Assembly: GCA_017694415.1 (NCBI GenBank)
Contig: JADIMW010000025.1
Location: forward strand, 1 to 60,011
Reading direction: 5' to 3'
DNA: 60,011 nucleotides
DNA from: Candidatus Caccoplasma merdipullorum
Lineage (GTDB): Bacteria > Bacteroidota > Bacteroidia > Bacteroidales > G3-4614
The stretch's first letter is position 1. The number at the start of each line of letters is the position of its first letter. The notes under the pieces were generated by a model. That model worked only from the letters and a program-made list of their open reading frames with translations. It searched no databases and was not told where the DNA came from. The position numbers and the translations under genes are program-made. This document shows positions 45,240-53,791 of this stretch, piece after piece.

Positions 45240-46772
45240 CTATTTCGCGTAACTTACGGCGCGGGTTTCCCTTATTACGGTAATCTTAACCTGTCCGGGA
45301 TAAGTCATCTCGTCCTGAATCCGTTTTGCAATCTCCGACGAGAGGTTTTCCGTTTCAATATCATTTACCTTGTCTGCACCGACAACCACGCGTAACTCCC
45401 TGCCGGCCTGGATAGCGTAAGTCTTGTTTACGCCGGGGTAGGAGAGAGCAAGCTGTTCGAGGTCGTTGAGACGTTTTATATAAGCCTCCACTATTTCGCG
45501 TCTTGCACCGGGACGTGCACCCGATATGGCGTCGCAAACCTGAACTATCGGAGCCAGCAGCGATGTCATTTCCGTTTCGTCGTGGTGAGCCCCTACTGCA
45601 TTGCATATTTCGGGATTCTCCTTATATTTCTCCAACAGTTTCATACCGAGCAGAGCATGCGGCAATTCCGGTTCGTCGTCGGGCACTTTGCCTATATCGT
45701 GCAGCAGACCGGCGCGTTTCGCCTTTTTCGGATTCAGACCCAGCTCGCTTGCCATTATGGCGCACAAGTTTGCAGTTTCGCGCGAATGTTGCAACAGGTT
45801 CTGCCCGTACGAAGAACGATATTTCATTTTTCCCACGAGACGAATCAGTTCGGGGTGCAGACCATGAATACCGAGGTCTATGGCCGTTCTCTTACCGGTT
45901 TCGATTATTTCGTCTTCAATCTGCTTCTTTACTTTGGCTACGACCTCCTCGATTCTTGCCGGGTGGATGCGGCCGTCGGTAACAAGCTGGTGCAAAGCAA
46001 GACGGGCAATCTCCCTCCGTACCGGGTCGAATCCCGAAAGCACTATTGCTTCAGGAGTGTCGTCCACGATTATTTCAATACCCGTGGCAGCTTCCAGAGC
46101 CCTTATGTTGCGTCCTTCGCGACCTATTATGCGCCCCTTTATCTCATCCGAGTCGATATGGAAAACCGTAACCGCATTTTCTATTGTCGTTTCGGTAGCC
46201 ACACGCTGTATCGTTTGTATCACTATCCGTTTAGCTTCCTTGTTCGCCGTCAGTTTAGCCTCGTCCATAATATCGTTTATATACGATGCAGCCTGACTTT
46301 TTGCCTCGTCCTTAAGAGTCTCTACAAGACGCTCCTTTGCTTCCTCGGCCGATATGCCGGCAATCTTCTCCAGTTTCTCTATTTCCGACTTGTAAATCTT
46401 GTCGAGTTCGAGTTTTTTCTTATCAACGACGTCCAGTTGGGCATCGAGGTTTACCCTCATCGCTTCCAATTCTCCTTTTTTGCGTTGAATCTCCTGCTGT
46501 TGCTGGTTTATCTGGACTTCCCGCTGTTGAGCCCTCGATTCCGCCGATTGCAGTTTGGCATATCTCGCCGTAATCTGCTGTTCCATATCGGCCTTCATCT
46601 GGATACACTTTTCCTTTACTTCAAGAATCTTGTTGCGTTTGATTGACTCGGCCTCCTTTTTCGCATCCTCTACGATAGTTCGGGTTTTAGATTTCAGCGA
46701 AAACCGGATTACCAGCAGCCCGACCGCAACTCCGACCAACAGTCCCACAATTGTTATTATTATACTCTCCAT
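45240..46772 (-). CDS. rny: Ribonuclease Y
   Basis: Membrane-anchored endoribonuclease that starts mRNA decay. The 510 residues show an N-terminal transmembrane helix (about 3-23), a long coiled coil (about 30-195), a KH RNA-binding domain ([19 protein letters not shown], about 210-270) and a metal-dependent HD domain with [21 protein letters not shown] near 335-355 and GAHHDET further on. All parts are full length. The gene follows a terminator-like hairpin after zapA and precedes ricT. Confidence 0.97.
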   Translation of the reverse strand: MESIIITIVGLLVGVAVGLLVIRFSLKSKTRTIVEDAKKEAESIKRNKILEVKEKCIQMKADMEQQITARYAKLQSAESRAQQREVQINQQQQEIQRKKGELEAMRVNLDAQLDVVDKKKLELDKIYKSEIEKLEKIAGISAEEAKERLVETLKDEAKSQAASYINDIMDEAKLTANKEAKRIVIQTIQRVATETTIENAVTVFHIDSDEIKGRIIGREGRNIRALEAATGIEIIVDDTPEAIVLSGFDPVRREIARLALHQLVTDGRIHPARIEEVVAKVKKQIEDEIIETGKRTAIDLGIHGLHPELIRLVGKMKYRSSYGQNLLQHSRETANLCAIMASELGLNPKKAKRAGLLHDIGKVPDDEPELPHALLGMKLLEKYKENPEICNAVGAHHDETEMTSLLAPIVQVCDAISGARPGARREIVEAYIKRLNDLEQLALSYPGVNKTYAIQAGRELRVVVGADKVNDIETENLSSEIAKRIQDEMTYPGQVKITVIRETRAVSYAK

Positions 46773-46796
46773 TGTGTATTACAGTTTTTAGTAGTT

Positions 46797-46839
46797 AAAA
46801 AAAACACCACGGCAAAAGGGACTTAAAAATCCCCTTTGC
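46797..46839 (-). terminator. Terminator or attenuator between zapA and rny
   Basis: An 11-bp stem with two G-T pairs (46812-46839), followed on the minus strand by CGTGGTG and eight T. It should reduce read-through into rny. Confidence 0.6.
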
Positions 46840-46872
46840 GGCAGTGCGGATTATTATATATTAAAAAAATTG

Positions 46873-47154
46873 TCAGTCTGATAACAACGCATCCTCTATT
46901 TCCTTGCATATTTCAGCAATAGCCAGAGAGTTCTTGTTGTTTTCCGATTGCACGGCCACATAAGCCAGTGCCACCCTGAAAGCTGCCATGGTCAGGATAT
47001 CCGATTCCTGAATATCCTGTTTTCCGCGGTAGTAAGCTATCTGTTCATTAATTATTTTGGCGGCTTTTCTGTATGCCTCCTCCAAATCCCTGTTTACAGT
47101 CAGCTTATAACGCCTTCCGGCAACCTCTATCGTTATTTTAAGTTTATCGGTCAT
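46873..47154 (-). CDS. zapA: Cell-division protein ZapA
   Basis: Small FtsZ-bundling protein, 93 residues. The N-terminal globular part (KITIEVAGRRYKLTVNRDLE) and the following DILTMAAFRVALAYVAVQSE helix match the ZapA family; a C-terminal coiled coil drives tetramer formation. It acts at the Z-ring. It is 5 bases after a small coiled-coil gene and is followed by a terminator-like hairpin before rny. Confidence 0.88.
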   Translation of the reverse strand: MTDKLKITIEVAGRRYKLTVNRDLEEAYRKAAKIINEQIAYYRGKQDIQESDILTMAAFRVALAYVAVQSENNKNSLAIAEICKEIEDALLSD

Positions 47155-47159
47155 AGCAT

Positions 47160-47456
47160 CTATTCATTCAACAAAGAGATGCACTTGTCGATTTCCCGCA
47201 CTAATTTGTTCACCCGTAACCGGGCGTTCTTCACATCACCTTCCGTCATTACGAAACCTTGTGAAGTTATCAGCATGTCATATCTGGCTTTCATCTCCTC
47301 CAACTGCTTTTTCAATAACTTGTGCTCATCGCGCAGCGAAGTCAAGAGACTCTCGGCTTCATCCCTTTCGGCAACAGCCTCGCGATACTTTGCGAGAAGT
47401 TCCGAAACATTGTTTTGAAGCCTGCTTATAATATCGTCTTTATTATTACCCGACAT
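47160..47456 (-). CDS. Short coiled-coil protein upstream of zapA
   Basis: The 98-residue product is nearly all alpha-helical with strong heptads between about 10 and 60 (LLAKYREAVAERDEAESLL), then a second helical stretch ending KCISLLNE. No database-style family name comes to mind. Position (5 bases before zapA, same strand) and shape suggest a ZapB-like or ZapA-partner role, which is inference. No signal peptide or membrane segment is seen. Confidence 0.75.
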   Translation of the reverse strand: MSGNNKDDIISRLQNNVSELLAKYREAVAERDEAESLLTSLRDEHKLLKKQLEEMKARYDMLITSQGFVMTEGDVKNARLRVNKLVREIDKCISLLNE

Positions 47457-47476
47457 CGATATGCAAATATCTATTA

Positions 47477-47509
47477 CAAAAGTATAGAATAAAATCCTAA
47501 TTATGCAAA
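47477..47509 (-). promoter_or_regulatory. Predicted promoter of the coiled-coil/zapA operon
   Basis: Minus strand: TTTG (47506-47509), a 21-base spacer, TACTTTTG (47477-47484). Both boxes match the consensus. The start codon is 20 bases downstream. Confidence 0.55.
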
Positions 47510-47610
47510 CCGCGAGGTATTTTTATTCTATTTTATTATTTGAAGAGCCAAAATCGTAAAAAAACATATTAAGCCGATAAAGAAACCCCATCATCCCGCC
47601 ATAAACAAAA

Positions 47611-47683
47611 CGCACGGGGGAGCAGATACCGGCTTTACCGCAAGCAATGCCGAAAAAATTTCCCTTATACCCCTCCCCGTGCG
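47611..47683. other. Long-range inverted repeat upstream of the RND operon
   Basis: CGCACGGGGGAG (47611-47622) pairs with CTCCCCGTGCG (47673-47683) with one bulged G, enclosing 50 bases. It lies in a 533-base gap with no convincing gene. On the RNA level it would form a GC-rich hairpin. Its role is unknown. Confidence 0.5.
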
Positions 47684-47748
47684 GCAATAAACCCGTGTCC
47701 GGCAAAAAATAATCTCGCGATAAAATTACGTACTAATAAAAAAAAATA

Positions 47749-47756
47749 TAATTTTG
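47749..47756 (+). promoter_or_regulatory. Possible -7 box of the RND efflux operon
   Basis: TAATTTTG matches TAnnTTTG; no TTTG is found at the expected distance. Its leader would be about 230 bases and would contain the 47894-47940 inverted repeat. Confidence 0.3.
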
Positions 47757-47893
47757 CAACCATAACGCCCTCTTTGCAGTAAAACGAAGCAACCGGATAC
47801 TGCATGGAGAAAGAGGAGAAAATATATCACATGATAAGAAAAACGGCAACATTTGCAGAAAAGGCTTCCGTTTCCATATGTGCAATTTGTCGA

Positions 47894-47940
47894 ACGGGGA
47901 CATACCTCCCAAAAAGCGTTCTGTTATATTTATGTCCCGT
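47894..47940. promoter_or_regulatory. Inverted repeat before the RND operon
   Basis: ACGGGGACATA (47894-47904) and TATGTCCCGT (47931-47940) pair with one bulged G around a 26-base loop, 49 bases before the adaptor start. It may be an operator or a leader hairpin. Confidence 0.4.
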
Positions 47941-47989
47941 CCCGTAAACTTAAAGTCGCAGCAAAAAATCAAATCAAAAAAATACAAAT

Positions 47990-49165
47990 ATGAAAGTTCT
48001 TAAAAAGTGCGGTATTCCAGTTATGGCAATAGGCGGATTACTGTTTGTGTCGATATTCATGTCCGGATGCAAAGGCGGAGAACAGCAGCAATCCGTACCC
48101 GAGTATGCCGTAATGGAATTAAAGCCCACACAGGTAACGGTAAACAACATTTTTCCGGCAACCGTAAAAGGTGCGCAAGACATAGAAATACGGAGCAATG
48201 TAAGCGGATTCATCGTAAAAGTTTGCGTGGACGAAGGGTATAAGGTAAAAAAAGGACAGGTTCTTTTTGAAATAGACCATTCCATATACGAAGCCGACTA
48301 CAACAATGCCAAAGCCAATCTCGGCGTAGCCAAAGCACAATTGGAAACAGCCAAGCTGACATCGGCCAACAAAAACGTCCTTTACAGCAAAGGCATAATA
48401 AGCGAGTACGAAAAACAGTTGGCCGAAAACGAACTCGAGTCGTGCAAGGCAGCCGTGGCACAAGCCGAAGCAAATCTCCGCAGCGCCAAGACCAATCTCG
48501 ACTACAGCTATGTGGTAAGTCCCTCCGACGGAGTAGTCGGGTCGATACCGTTCAGAATAGGAAGTCTCGTAAGTCCGACAACAACCACCCCCCTTACAAT
48601 CGTTTCGAAAATAGACGAAATGTATGTCTATTTCTCCATGAACGAAAAAGAAGTATTGAATTTTTCGCGAAAAGGAGGAGACAACAATCTGTTGAAGCAC
48701 ATGCCCGAAGTAGAACTGAAACTGGCCGACGGCACATTCTATCCGTATAAAGGAAAAGTAGAGACCATAAGCGGAGTACTCGATGCCAATACGGGAGCAG
48801 CCAATATGCGTGCAGTGTTCAAAAACCCCGAAAGGCTGTTGCGCAGCGGCAATACCGGGTTGATATACATACCCGAGAGCAGCGACAGCACACTTGTAAT
48901 ACCGCAGTCCGCAACGTTCGAACTTCAAGATAAAAAATTCGTATGCCTGCTTAACGACAGCAATATCGTAAAATCGCAGGAGATACACGTCAATGATTTG
49001 AGCGACGGTCTTACATACATCGTTACCGAAGGCTTGAAACCCGGCGACAGAATAGTAATAGAAGGCGTGGGAATCTCCGTAAAAGACGGAATGAAGATAA
49101 AGCCCATAACCAAAGAAGAGGCCGAAGCCAAGCTCAAAGCCGCAACTACCAAGAATGAAAATTAA
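47990..49165 (+). CDS. RND efflux periplasmic adaptor lipoprotein (AcrA-like)
   Basis: Adaptor that links the RND pump to the outer-membrane channel. The 391-residue precursor has a lipobox ending at Cys27 (FMSGC). Next come the lipoyl-like domain (GFIVKVCVDEGYKVKKGQVL), an alpha-hairpin rich in Ala/Glu (about 100-170), the second lipoyl half (DYSYVVSPSDGVVGSIPFRIG) and beta-barrel and membrane-proximal domains. It is the first gene of the adaptor-pump-channel operon, 23 bases before the pump. The substrate is unknown; AcrAB-type pumps handle drugs, bile salts and lipids. Confidence 0.93.
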   Translation: MKVLKKCGIPVMAIGGLLFVSIFMSGCKGGEQQQSVPEYAVMELKPTQVTVNNIFPATVKGAQDIEIRSNVSGFIVKVCVDEGYKVKKGQVLFEIDHSIYEADYNNAKANLGVAKAQLETAKLTSANKNVLYSKGIISEYEKQLAENELESCKAAVAQAEANLRSAKTNLDYSYVVSPSDGVVGSIPFRIGSLVSPTTTTPLTIVSKIDEMYVYFSMNEKEVLNFSRKGGDNNLLKHMPEVELKLADGTFYPYKGKVETISGVLDANTGAANMRAVFKNPERLLRSGNTGLIYIPESSDSTLVIPQSATFELQDKKFVCLLNDSNIVKSQEIHVNDLSDGLTYIVTEGLKPGDRIVIEGVGISVKDGMKIKPITKEEAEAKLKAATTKNEN

Positions 49166-49188
49166 GAAACAGTAATGCGAGGAAGAAA

Positions 49189-52100
49189 ATGAACTTAGAA
49201 AAATTCATAAACCGCCCAGTCCTATCCACCGTAATATCCATATTGATAGTGATACTGGGTATTCTCGGAGTTGCCACCCTGCCCATAACGCAGTACCCCG
49301 ACATAGCCCCGCCGACGGTACAAGTATCGGCATCATATCAAGGCGCCAACGCCCAGACAGTATTAAACAGCGTCATAGCTCCGCTCGAAGAAGAAATAAA
49401 CGGTGTGGAGAACATGACATATATAACCTCCACGGCCACCAATACCGGCGATGCCACGATAAACGTATATTTCAAACCCGGCAGCGACCCCGACATGGCA
49501 GCCGTAAACGTGCAGAACCGCGTAGCAAAAGCCCAAGGATTCCTCCCGTCCGAAGTAACCAAGGCAGGAGTCATAACCAGCAAGCGTCAGTCCAGCATAT
49601 TGCTTGCCGTAACCATATACAGTTCCGACGACCGATACGACGAAACATTCCTGTACAACTACATGAAGATAAACCTCGCGCCGCAGATAAAACGAGTAAG
49701 CGGTGTAGGCGACGTAAACGTTCTCGGAGCAGAATATTCAATGCGGATATGGCTGAAACCCGACGTAATGGCGCAATATTCGCTGATGCCGTCCGACATA
49801 CAGGCACTACTTAACGACCAGAACATCGAGGCTGCCCCCGGACAGTTGGGAGAGAATTCCAGCGACCAGTCGTTCCAGTACATATTAAAATACAAAGGGC
49901 GTCTGCAAACCCCCGAAGAGTTCGGCGACATGGTATTGCGTGGCAATACCAACGGCGACGTTCTAAGATTGCGCGACGTAGCCGATATAGAACTCGGAGC
50001 ATTGAGTTATTCCGTAACATCGCGTTCCAACGGGCATCCCGGAGTAACAACCATGATATTCCAGACAGCAGGTTCCAATGCAACGGAGATTATAAACGAA
50101 ACGACGAAACTTATAGAACAAGAATCCAAATCGTTCCCTCCCGGAGTAAAATACGACCTGTTGCTGAACACCAACGACTTCCTGTACGCATCCATACACG
50201 AAGTGCTTAAGACCCTTGTCGAGGCCTTTATACTGGTGTTCCTCGTCGTTTACATATTCCTTCAGGATTTCCGTTCAACCCTGATACCCGCAATAGCAAT
50301 ACCCGTGGCGTTGATAGGAACATTCTTCGTACTGAAGATAATAGGTTTCAGCATCAACCTCCTTACCCTTTGCGCGCTGGTACTTGCCATAGCCATAGTC
50401 GTCGATGACGCGATAGTCGTCGTCGAGGCGGTACACGCCAAACTCGATCAGGGAGCCAAGTCCGCACGCAAAGCCTCCATCGATGCAATGAGCGAAATAT
50501 CGGGAGCTATCGTCTCCATTACGCTTGTCATGATGGCCGTGTTTATCCCCGTCAGCTTTATGACAGGCATAACCGGAACATTCTACCGGCAGTTCGGGCT
50601 GACAATGGCCATAGCCATAGGTATATCGGCGATAAACGCACTAACGCTCTCCCCGGCATTATGCGCCATGTTCCTTAAGCCGCACGATAAAAACGCCGAA
50701 AAAAAGACCACGTTCATAACCCGCTTCCATACCGCATTCAACACAGCGTACGATGTAACGCTGCGCAAGTACAAACGCGGAGTCTCCTATTTCGTAAAGC
50801 GCAGGTTGCTCGTATTCGGCTCCATAATAGCCGGAGTCGCCCTGCTGGCATATTTGATGTCCACGACCCCCACCGGACTGGTACCCAACGAAGATACCGG
50901 AACAATCTTCATTTCTGTCGATATGCCTCCCGGCACATCGCTTGAAAAGACAAAAGGCACGCTCGACAAAATATCCAAATTAGTCGAAGCAAACCCGGCA
51001 ATCCGTTCATATACCGAAATATCGGGATACAGCATCCTCAACTCCGCATCGGGAAGCTCCTACGGTTCGTTCATCTGCAAGCTGAAAGACTGGGAAGAGC
51101 GGGACGAAACGCAGAGCGCCGACGCCGTCAATGCACAACTCTACATGCAGGCGCGCGAACTGATAAAAGACGGAAGAGTCCTTACATTCTCGATGCCGAT
51201 GATAACAGGTTACAGTATCTCCAACGGGTTCGAGTTGAATCTCGAAGACAAGACCGGCGGCAGTCTTGACGACTTTTATGCAGTGGCGCAGAGATTTTTG
51301 GCCAAGTTGAACGAACGACCCGAGATAAGCGCGGCACAAACCTCGTTCAACCCCACGTTCCCGCAGTATATGGTCGAAATAGACGCAGCCAAATGCAAGC
51401 AGGCCGGCATACCTCCCTCCGACATACTCTCGGCGCTGCAAGGATATTGCGGAGGAATATATGCCTCGAACTTCAACCGGTTCGGAAAACTCTTCAGGGT
51501 AATGATACAGGCACGCCCCGAAGCCCGAACCGATAAAGAATCGCTCAACAACATAAAAATACGCAACGGCGACAAGATGGCGCCCATAACGCAGTTTATC
51601 GACCTCAAACGAGTTTACGGGCCCGACAATATCAAACGCTTCAACCTGTTTACCGCAATGCTTGTAAACGGAACGCCCGCCGAAGGATACAGTTCCGGCG
51701 AAGCCATACAGGCAATAAAAGAAGTGGCCGCCGAAACACTGCCTCAAGGATACGGATACGAATTCTCCGGCATGACCCGCGAAGAACAGAACCAGAGCGG
51801 TGGCGGATTGGGAATAATACTTATGCTATGCATAGTGTTCGTATATCTCCTCCTGAGTGCGCAGTACGAAAGCTACATACTGCCGTTGGTAGTAATGCTC
51901 TCCATACCGTTCGGTCTGGCCGGGACATTCATATTCGCCCGCATGATGGGAATCGACAACAACATATATCTGCAAATAGCCCTTATAATGCTAATCGGAC
52001 TGTTGGCAAAGAACTCCATACTTATAACCGAGTTCGCGCTTGACCGCCGCAAGTCGGGCATGAGCATAGTGGCGGCAGCCATGTCGGGAGCTTCCGCACG

Positions 52101-52377
52101 ACTGAGACCTATACTTATGACCTCGTTGGCCATGATAATAGGACTCTTGCCGCTGATGTTCGCGCACGGCGTAGGAGCCAACGGCAATCAGGCGTTGGGA
52201 GGAGGAGCCATAGGCGGCATGCTTATCGGTATGATATGCCAGATATTCGTCGTGCCGACGCTGTTTGTCGTATTCGAAAACATACAGGAACGCTTTACGC
52301 CAATGGAATGGGATGATCTCGACAATACCGATGTAAAAGGCGAAATAGAACAATACACGAAACAGATAAGAGAATGA
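49189..52377 (+). CDS. RND efflux pump, HAE1 family (AcrB-like)
   Basis: Proton-driven inner-membrane transporter of 1062 residues. It begins NLEKFINRPVLSTVISI, has twelve expected helices in two repeats, the proton-relay VVDDAIVVVEAVHA in TM4 (Asp pair at about 406-407), the second-half GFELNLEDKTGGSLDD porter motif and the AKNSILITEFA helix. All signatures of the hydrophobe/amphiphile efflux type are present. Its stop overlaps the channel gene start by 4 bases (ATGA), giving coupled translation. It looks intact and functional. Confidence 0.97.
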   Translation: MNLEKFINRPVLSTVISILIVILGILGVATLPITQYPDIAPPTVQVSASYQGANAQTVLNSVIAPLEEEINGVENMTYITSTATNTGDATINVYFKPGSDPDMAAVNVQNRVAKAQGFLPSEVTKAGVITSKRQSSILLAVTIYSSDDRYDETFLYNYMKINLAPQIKRVSGVGDVNVLGAEYSMRIWLKPDVMAQYSLMPSDIQALLNDQNIEAAPGQLGENSSDQSFQYILKYKGRLQTPEEFGDMVLRGNTNGDVLRLRDVADIELGALSYSVTSRSNGHPGVTTMIFQTAGSNATEIINETTKLIEQESKSFPPGVKYDLLLNTNDFLYASIHEVLKTLVEAFILVFLVVYIFLQDFRSTLIPAIAIPVALIGTFFVLKIIGFSINLLTLCALVLAIAIVVDDAIVVVEAVHAKLDQGAKSARKASIDAMSEISGAIVSITLVMMAVFIPVSFMTGITGTFYRQFGLTMAIAIGISAINALTLSPALCAMFLKPHDKNAEKKTTFITRFHTAFNTAYDVTLRKYKRGVSYFVKRRLLVFGSIIAGVALLAYLMSTTPTGLVPNEDTGTIFISVDMPPGTSLEKTKGTLDKISKLVEANPAIRSYTEISGYSILNSASGSSYGSFICKLKDWEERDETQSADAVNAQLYMQARELIKDGRVLTFSMPMITGYSISNGFELNLEDKTGGSLDDFYAVAQRFLAKLNERPEISAAQTSFNPTFPQYMVEIDAAKCKQAGIPPSDILSALQGYCGGIYASNFNRFGKLFRVMIQARPEARTDKESLNNIKIRNGDKMAPITQFIDLKRVYGPDNIKRFNLFTAMLVNGTPAEGYSSGEAIQAIKEVAAETLPQGYGYEFSGMTREEQNQSGGGLGIILMLCIVFVYLLLSAQYESYILPLVVMLSIPFGLAGTFIFARMMGIDNNIYLQIALIMLIGLLAKNSILITEFALDRRKSGMSIVAAAMSGASARLRPILMTSLAMIIGLLPLMFAHGVGANGNQALGGGAIGGMLIGMICQIFVVPTLFVVFENIQERFTPMEWDDLDNTDVKGEIEQYTKQIRE

Positions 52378-53789
52378 AAAAGTATATATATACCGTAGTT
52401 GTGGCATTGGCATTAAGCGGATGCCACATATACAAAGCCTACGAGCGACCCGAAAATATCGAAGTAGCCGACTCGTTCAGGATGCCCGATTCCGTTGCTC
52501 AAACGCCGGGCGATACGGCCACCATAGCCGATTTGACATGGCAGGAAGTCTTTACCGATCCCAAGCTGCAAAAATTGATTAATTACGGACTGGAAAACAA
52601 CAACGACATGTTGGCGGCAATAGAAAAAGTAAAAGAAGCAAAAGCCGCGCTGATGACCACCAAACTCTCCTTCCTGCCGTCATTGACACTTGCCCCGCAG
52701 GGCGGAGTAAGCAGTTTCGACCTCTCAGCCCCGTCGTGGACATACAACGCATCCGTATCGGCAAGTTGGGAAATAGACCTGTTCGGCAAATTGATGAATG
52801 CCAAACGACAGGCAAAAGTCGCCATGCTCCAGAACATGGAATACCGACAGGCCGTACGCACCCAGTTGATAGCGACGATAGCCGATTACTATTACACGCT
52901 GGTATCGCTCGACAAGCAACTTGCCATATACGAAGAAACCGAGCAGAACTGGCGTTCCAGTGTAACCACAATCAAAGCGATGAAAGAAGGCGGCATGGCC
53001 GACGAAGCGGCAGTATCGCAGAGCGAAGCCAACTACTATATGGTATTGGCGTCGATACCCGATATAAAAGCCTCCATATTGCAGCAGGAAAATGCCCTTA
53101 GCGTATTGCTCGGCAACACCCCCGGCATAATAGAGCGCGGCACGCTCGACGAGCAGAAAATGGATATACCCATAGAAGCAGGATTACCCATACAGCTTCT
53201 CTCCAACCGTCCCGATGTCAGAAGTGCCGAATACCAACTTGCAGGAATGTACTATTCCACCAATCAGGCACGCGCATCCTTCTATCCGCAAATTTCGATA
53301 GGCGGGTCGGCAGGGTGGACGAATTCCGTCGGAAGCGTAATAGTAAATCCCGGGAAACTTCTGTTGTCGGCACTCGCCTCGCTGACGCAGCCCCTTTTCT
53401 ACCGAGGCTCTAACATAGCAAAACTGAAGATAGCAAAAGCGCAGGAAGAACAAGCGCGCCTTAACTTCCAACAGACGCTGCTCAATGCCGGGCAAGAAGT
53501 AAGCGATGCCCTCATAATATACGAGGCCGAAGAAGAAAAACGCGAAGCCCGCGCAAAGCAGATAGACGCGTTACATCGCTCGGTCGAATCCACCACCGAA
53601 CTGATGCGCCTCGGGACATCCACCTATCTCGAAGTCCTCACGGCACAACAATCCCTTCTGTCGGCACAAATAACCGAGACGCAAGACCGCCTTACCCAGT
53701 TGCGTGCAGTAGTCTCGCTCTATCATGCCTTAGGAGGAGGACGAGACTTGACCCCCGAAAACGATACCGCACAATATAAAAACAAATAA
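52374..53789 (+). CDS. NodT-type outer-membrane efflux lipoprotein
   Basis: Channel component of the RND system, 471 residues. The lipobox ends at Cys17 (ALSGC), and the NodT/OprM features are present: DLTWQEVFTDPKLQKLINYG near the N-terminus, ASWEIDLFGKL (the typical SWElDLfG motif), GGMADEAAVSQSEANYY, and RPDVRSAEYQLAGMYYSTNQ in the second repeat. It follows the pump with a 4-base overlap and precedes the LpxA-like gene by 2 bases. All four genes must be one operon. Confidence 0.94.
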   Translation: MKKYIYTVVVALALSGCHIYKAYERPENIEVADSFRMPDSVAQTPGDTATIADLTWQEVFTDPKLQKLINYGLENNNDMLAAIEKVKEAKAALMTTKLSFLPSLTLAPQGGVSSFDLSAPSWTYNASVSASWEIDLFGKLMNAKRQAKVAMLQNMEYRQAVRTQLIATIADYYYTLVSLDKQLAIYEETEQNWRSSVTTIKAMKEGGMADEAAVSQSEANYYMVLASIPDIKASILQQENALSVLLGNTPGIIERGTLDEQKMDIPIEAGLPIQLLSNRPDVRSAEYQLAGMYYSTNQARASFYPQISIGGSAGWTNSVGSVIVNPGKLLLSALASLTQPLFYRGSNIAKLKIAKAQEEQARLNFQQTLLNAGQEVSDALIIYEAEEEKREARAKQIDALHRSVESTTELMRLGTSTYLEVLTAQQSLLSAQITETQDRLTQLRAVVSLYHALGGGRDLTPENDTAQYKNK

Positions 53790-53791
53790 CT

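Noticed and set aside
46773..46872. Possible 6S RNA after zapA, as in some bacteria
   Set aside because: The gap is only 100 bases and folds as a simple terminator, too short for 6S RNA.
47523..47705. 60-codon minus-strand frame in the zapA-RND gap
   Set aside because: It overlaps the long inverted repeat and lacks a credible start context or domain.
47733..47987. 84-codon minus-strand frame before the RND adaptor
   Set aside because: Lies in the presumed promoter and leader region; no domain.
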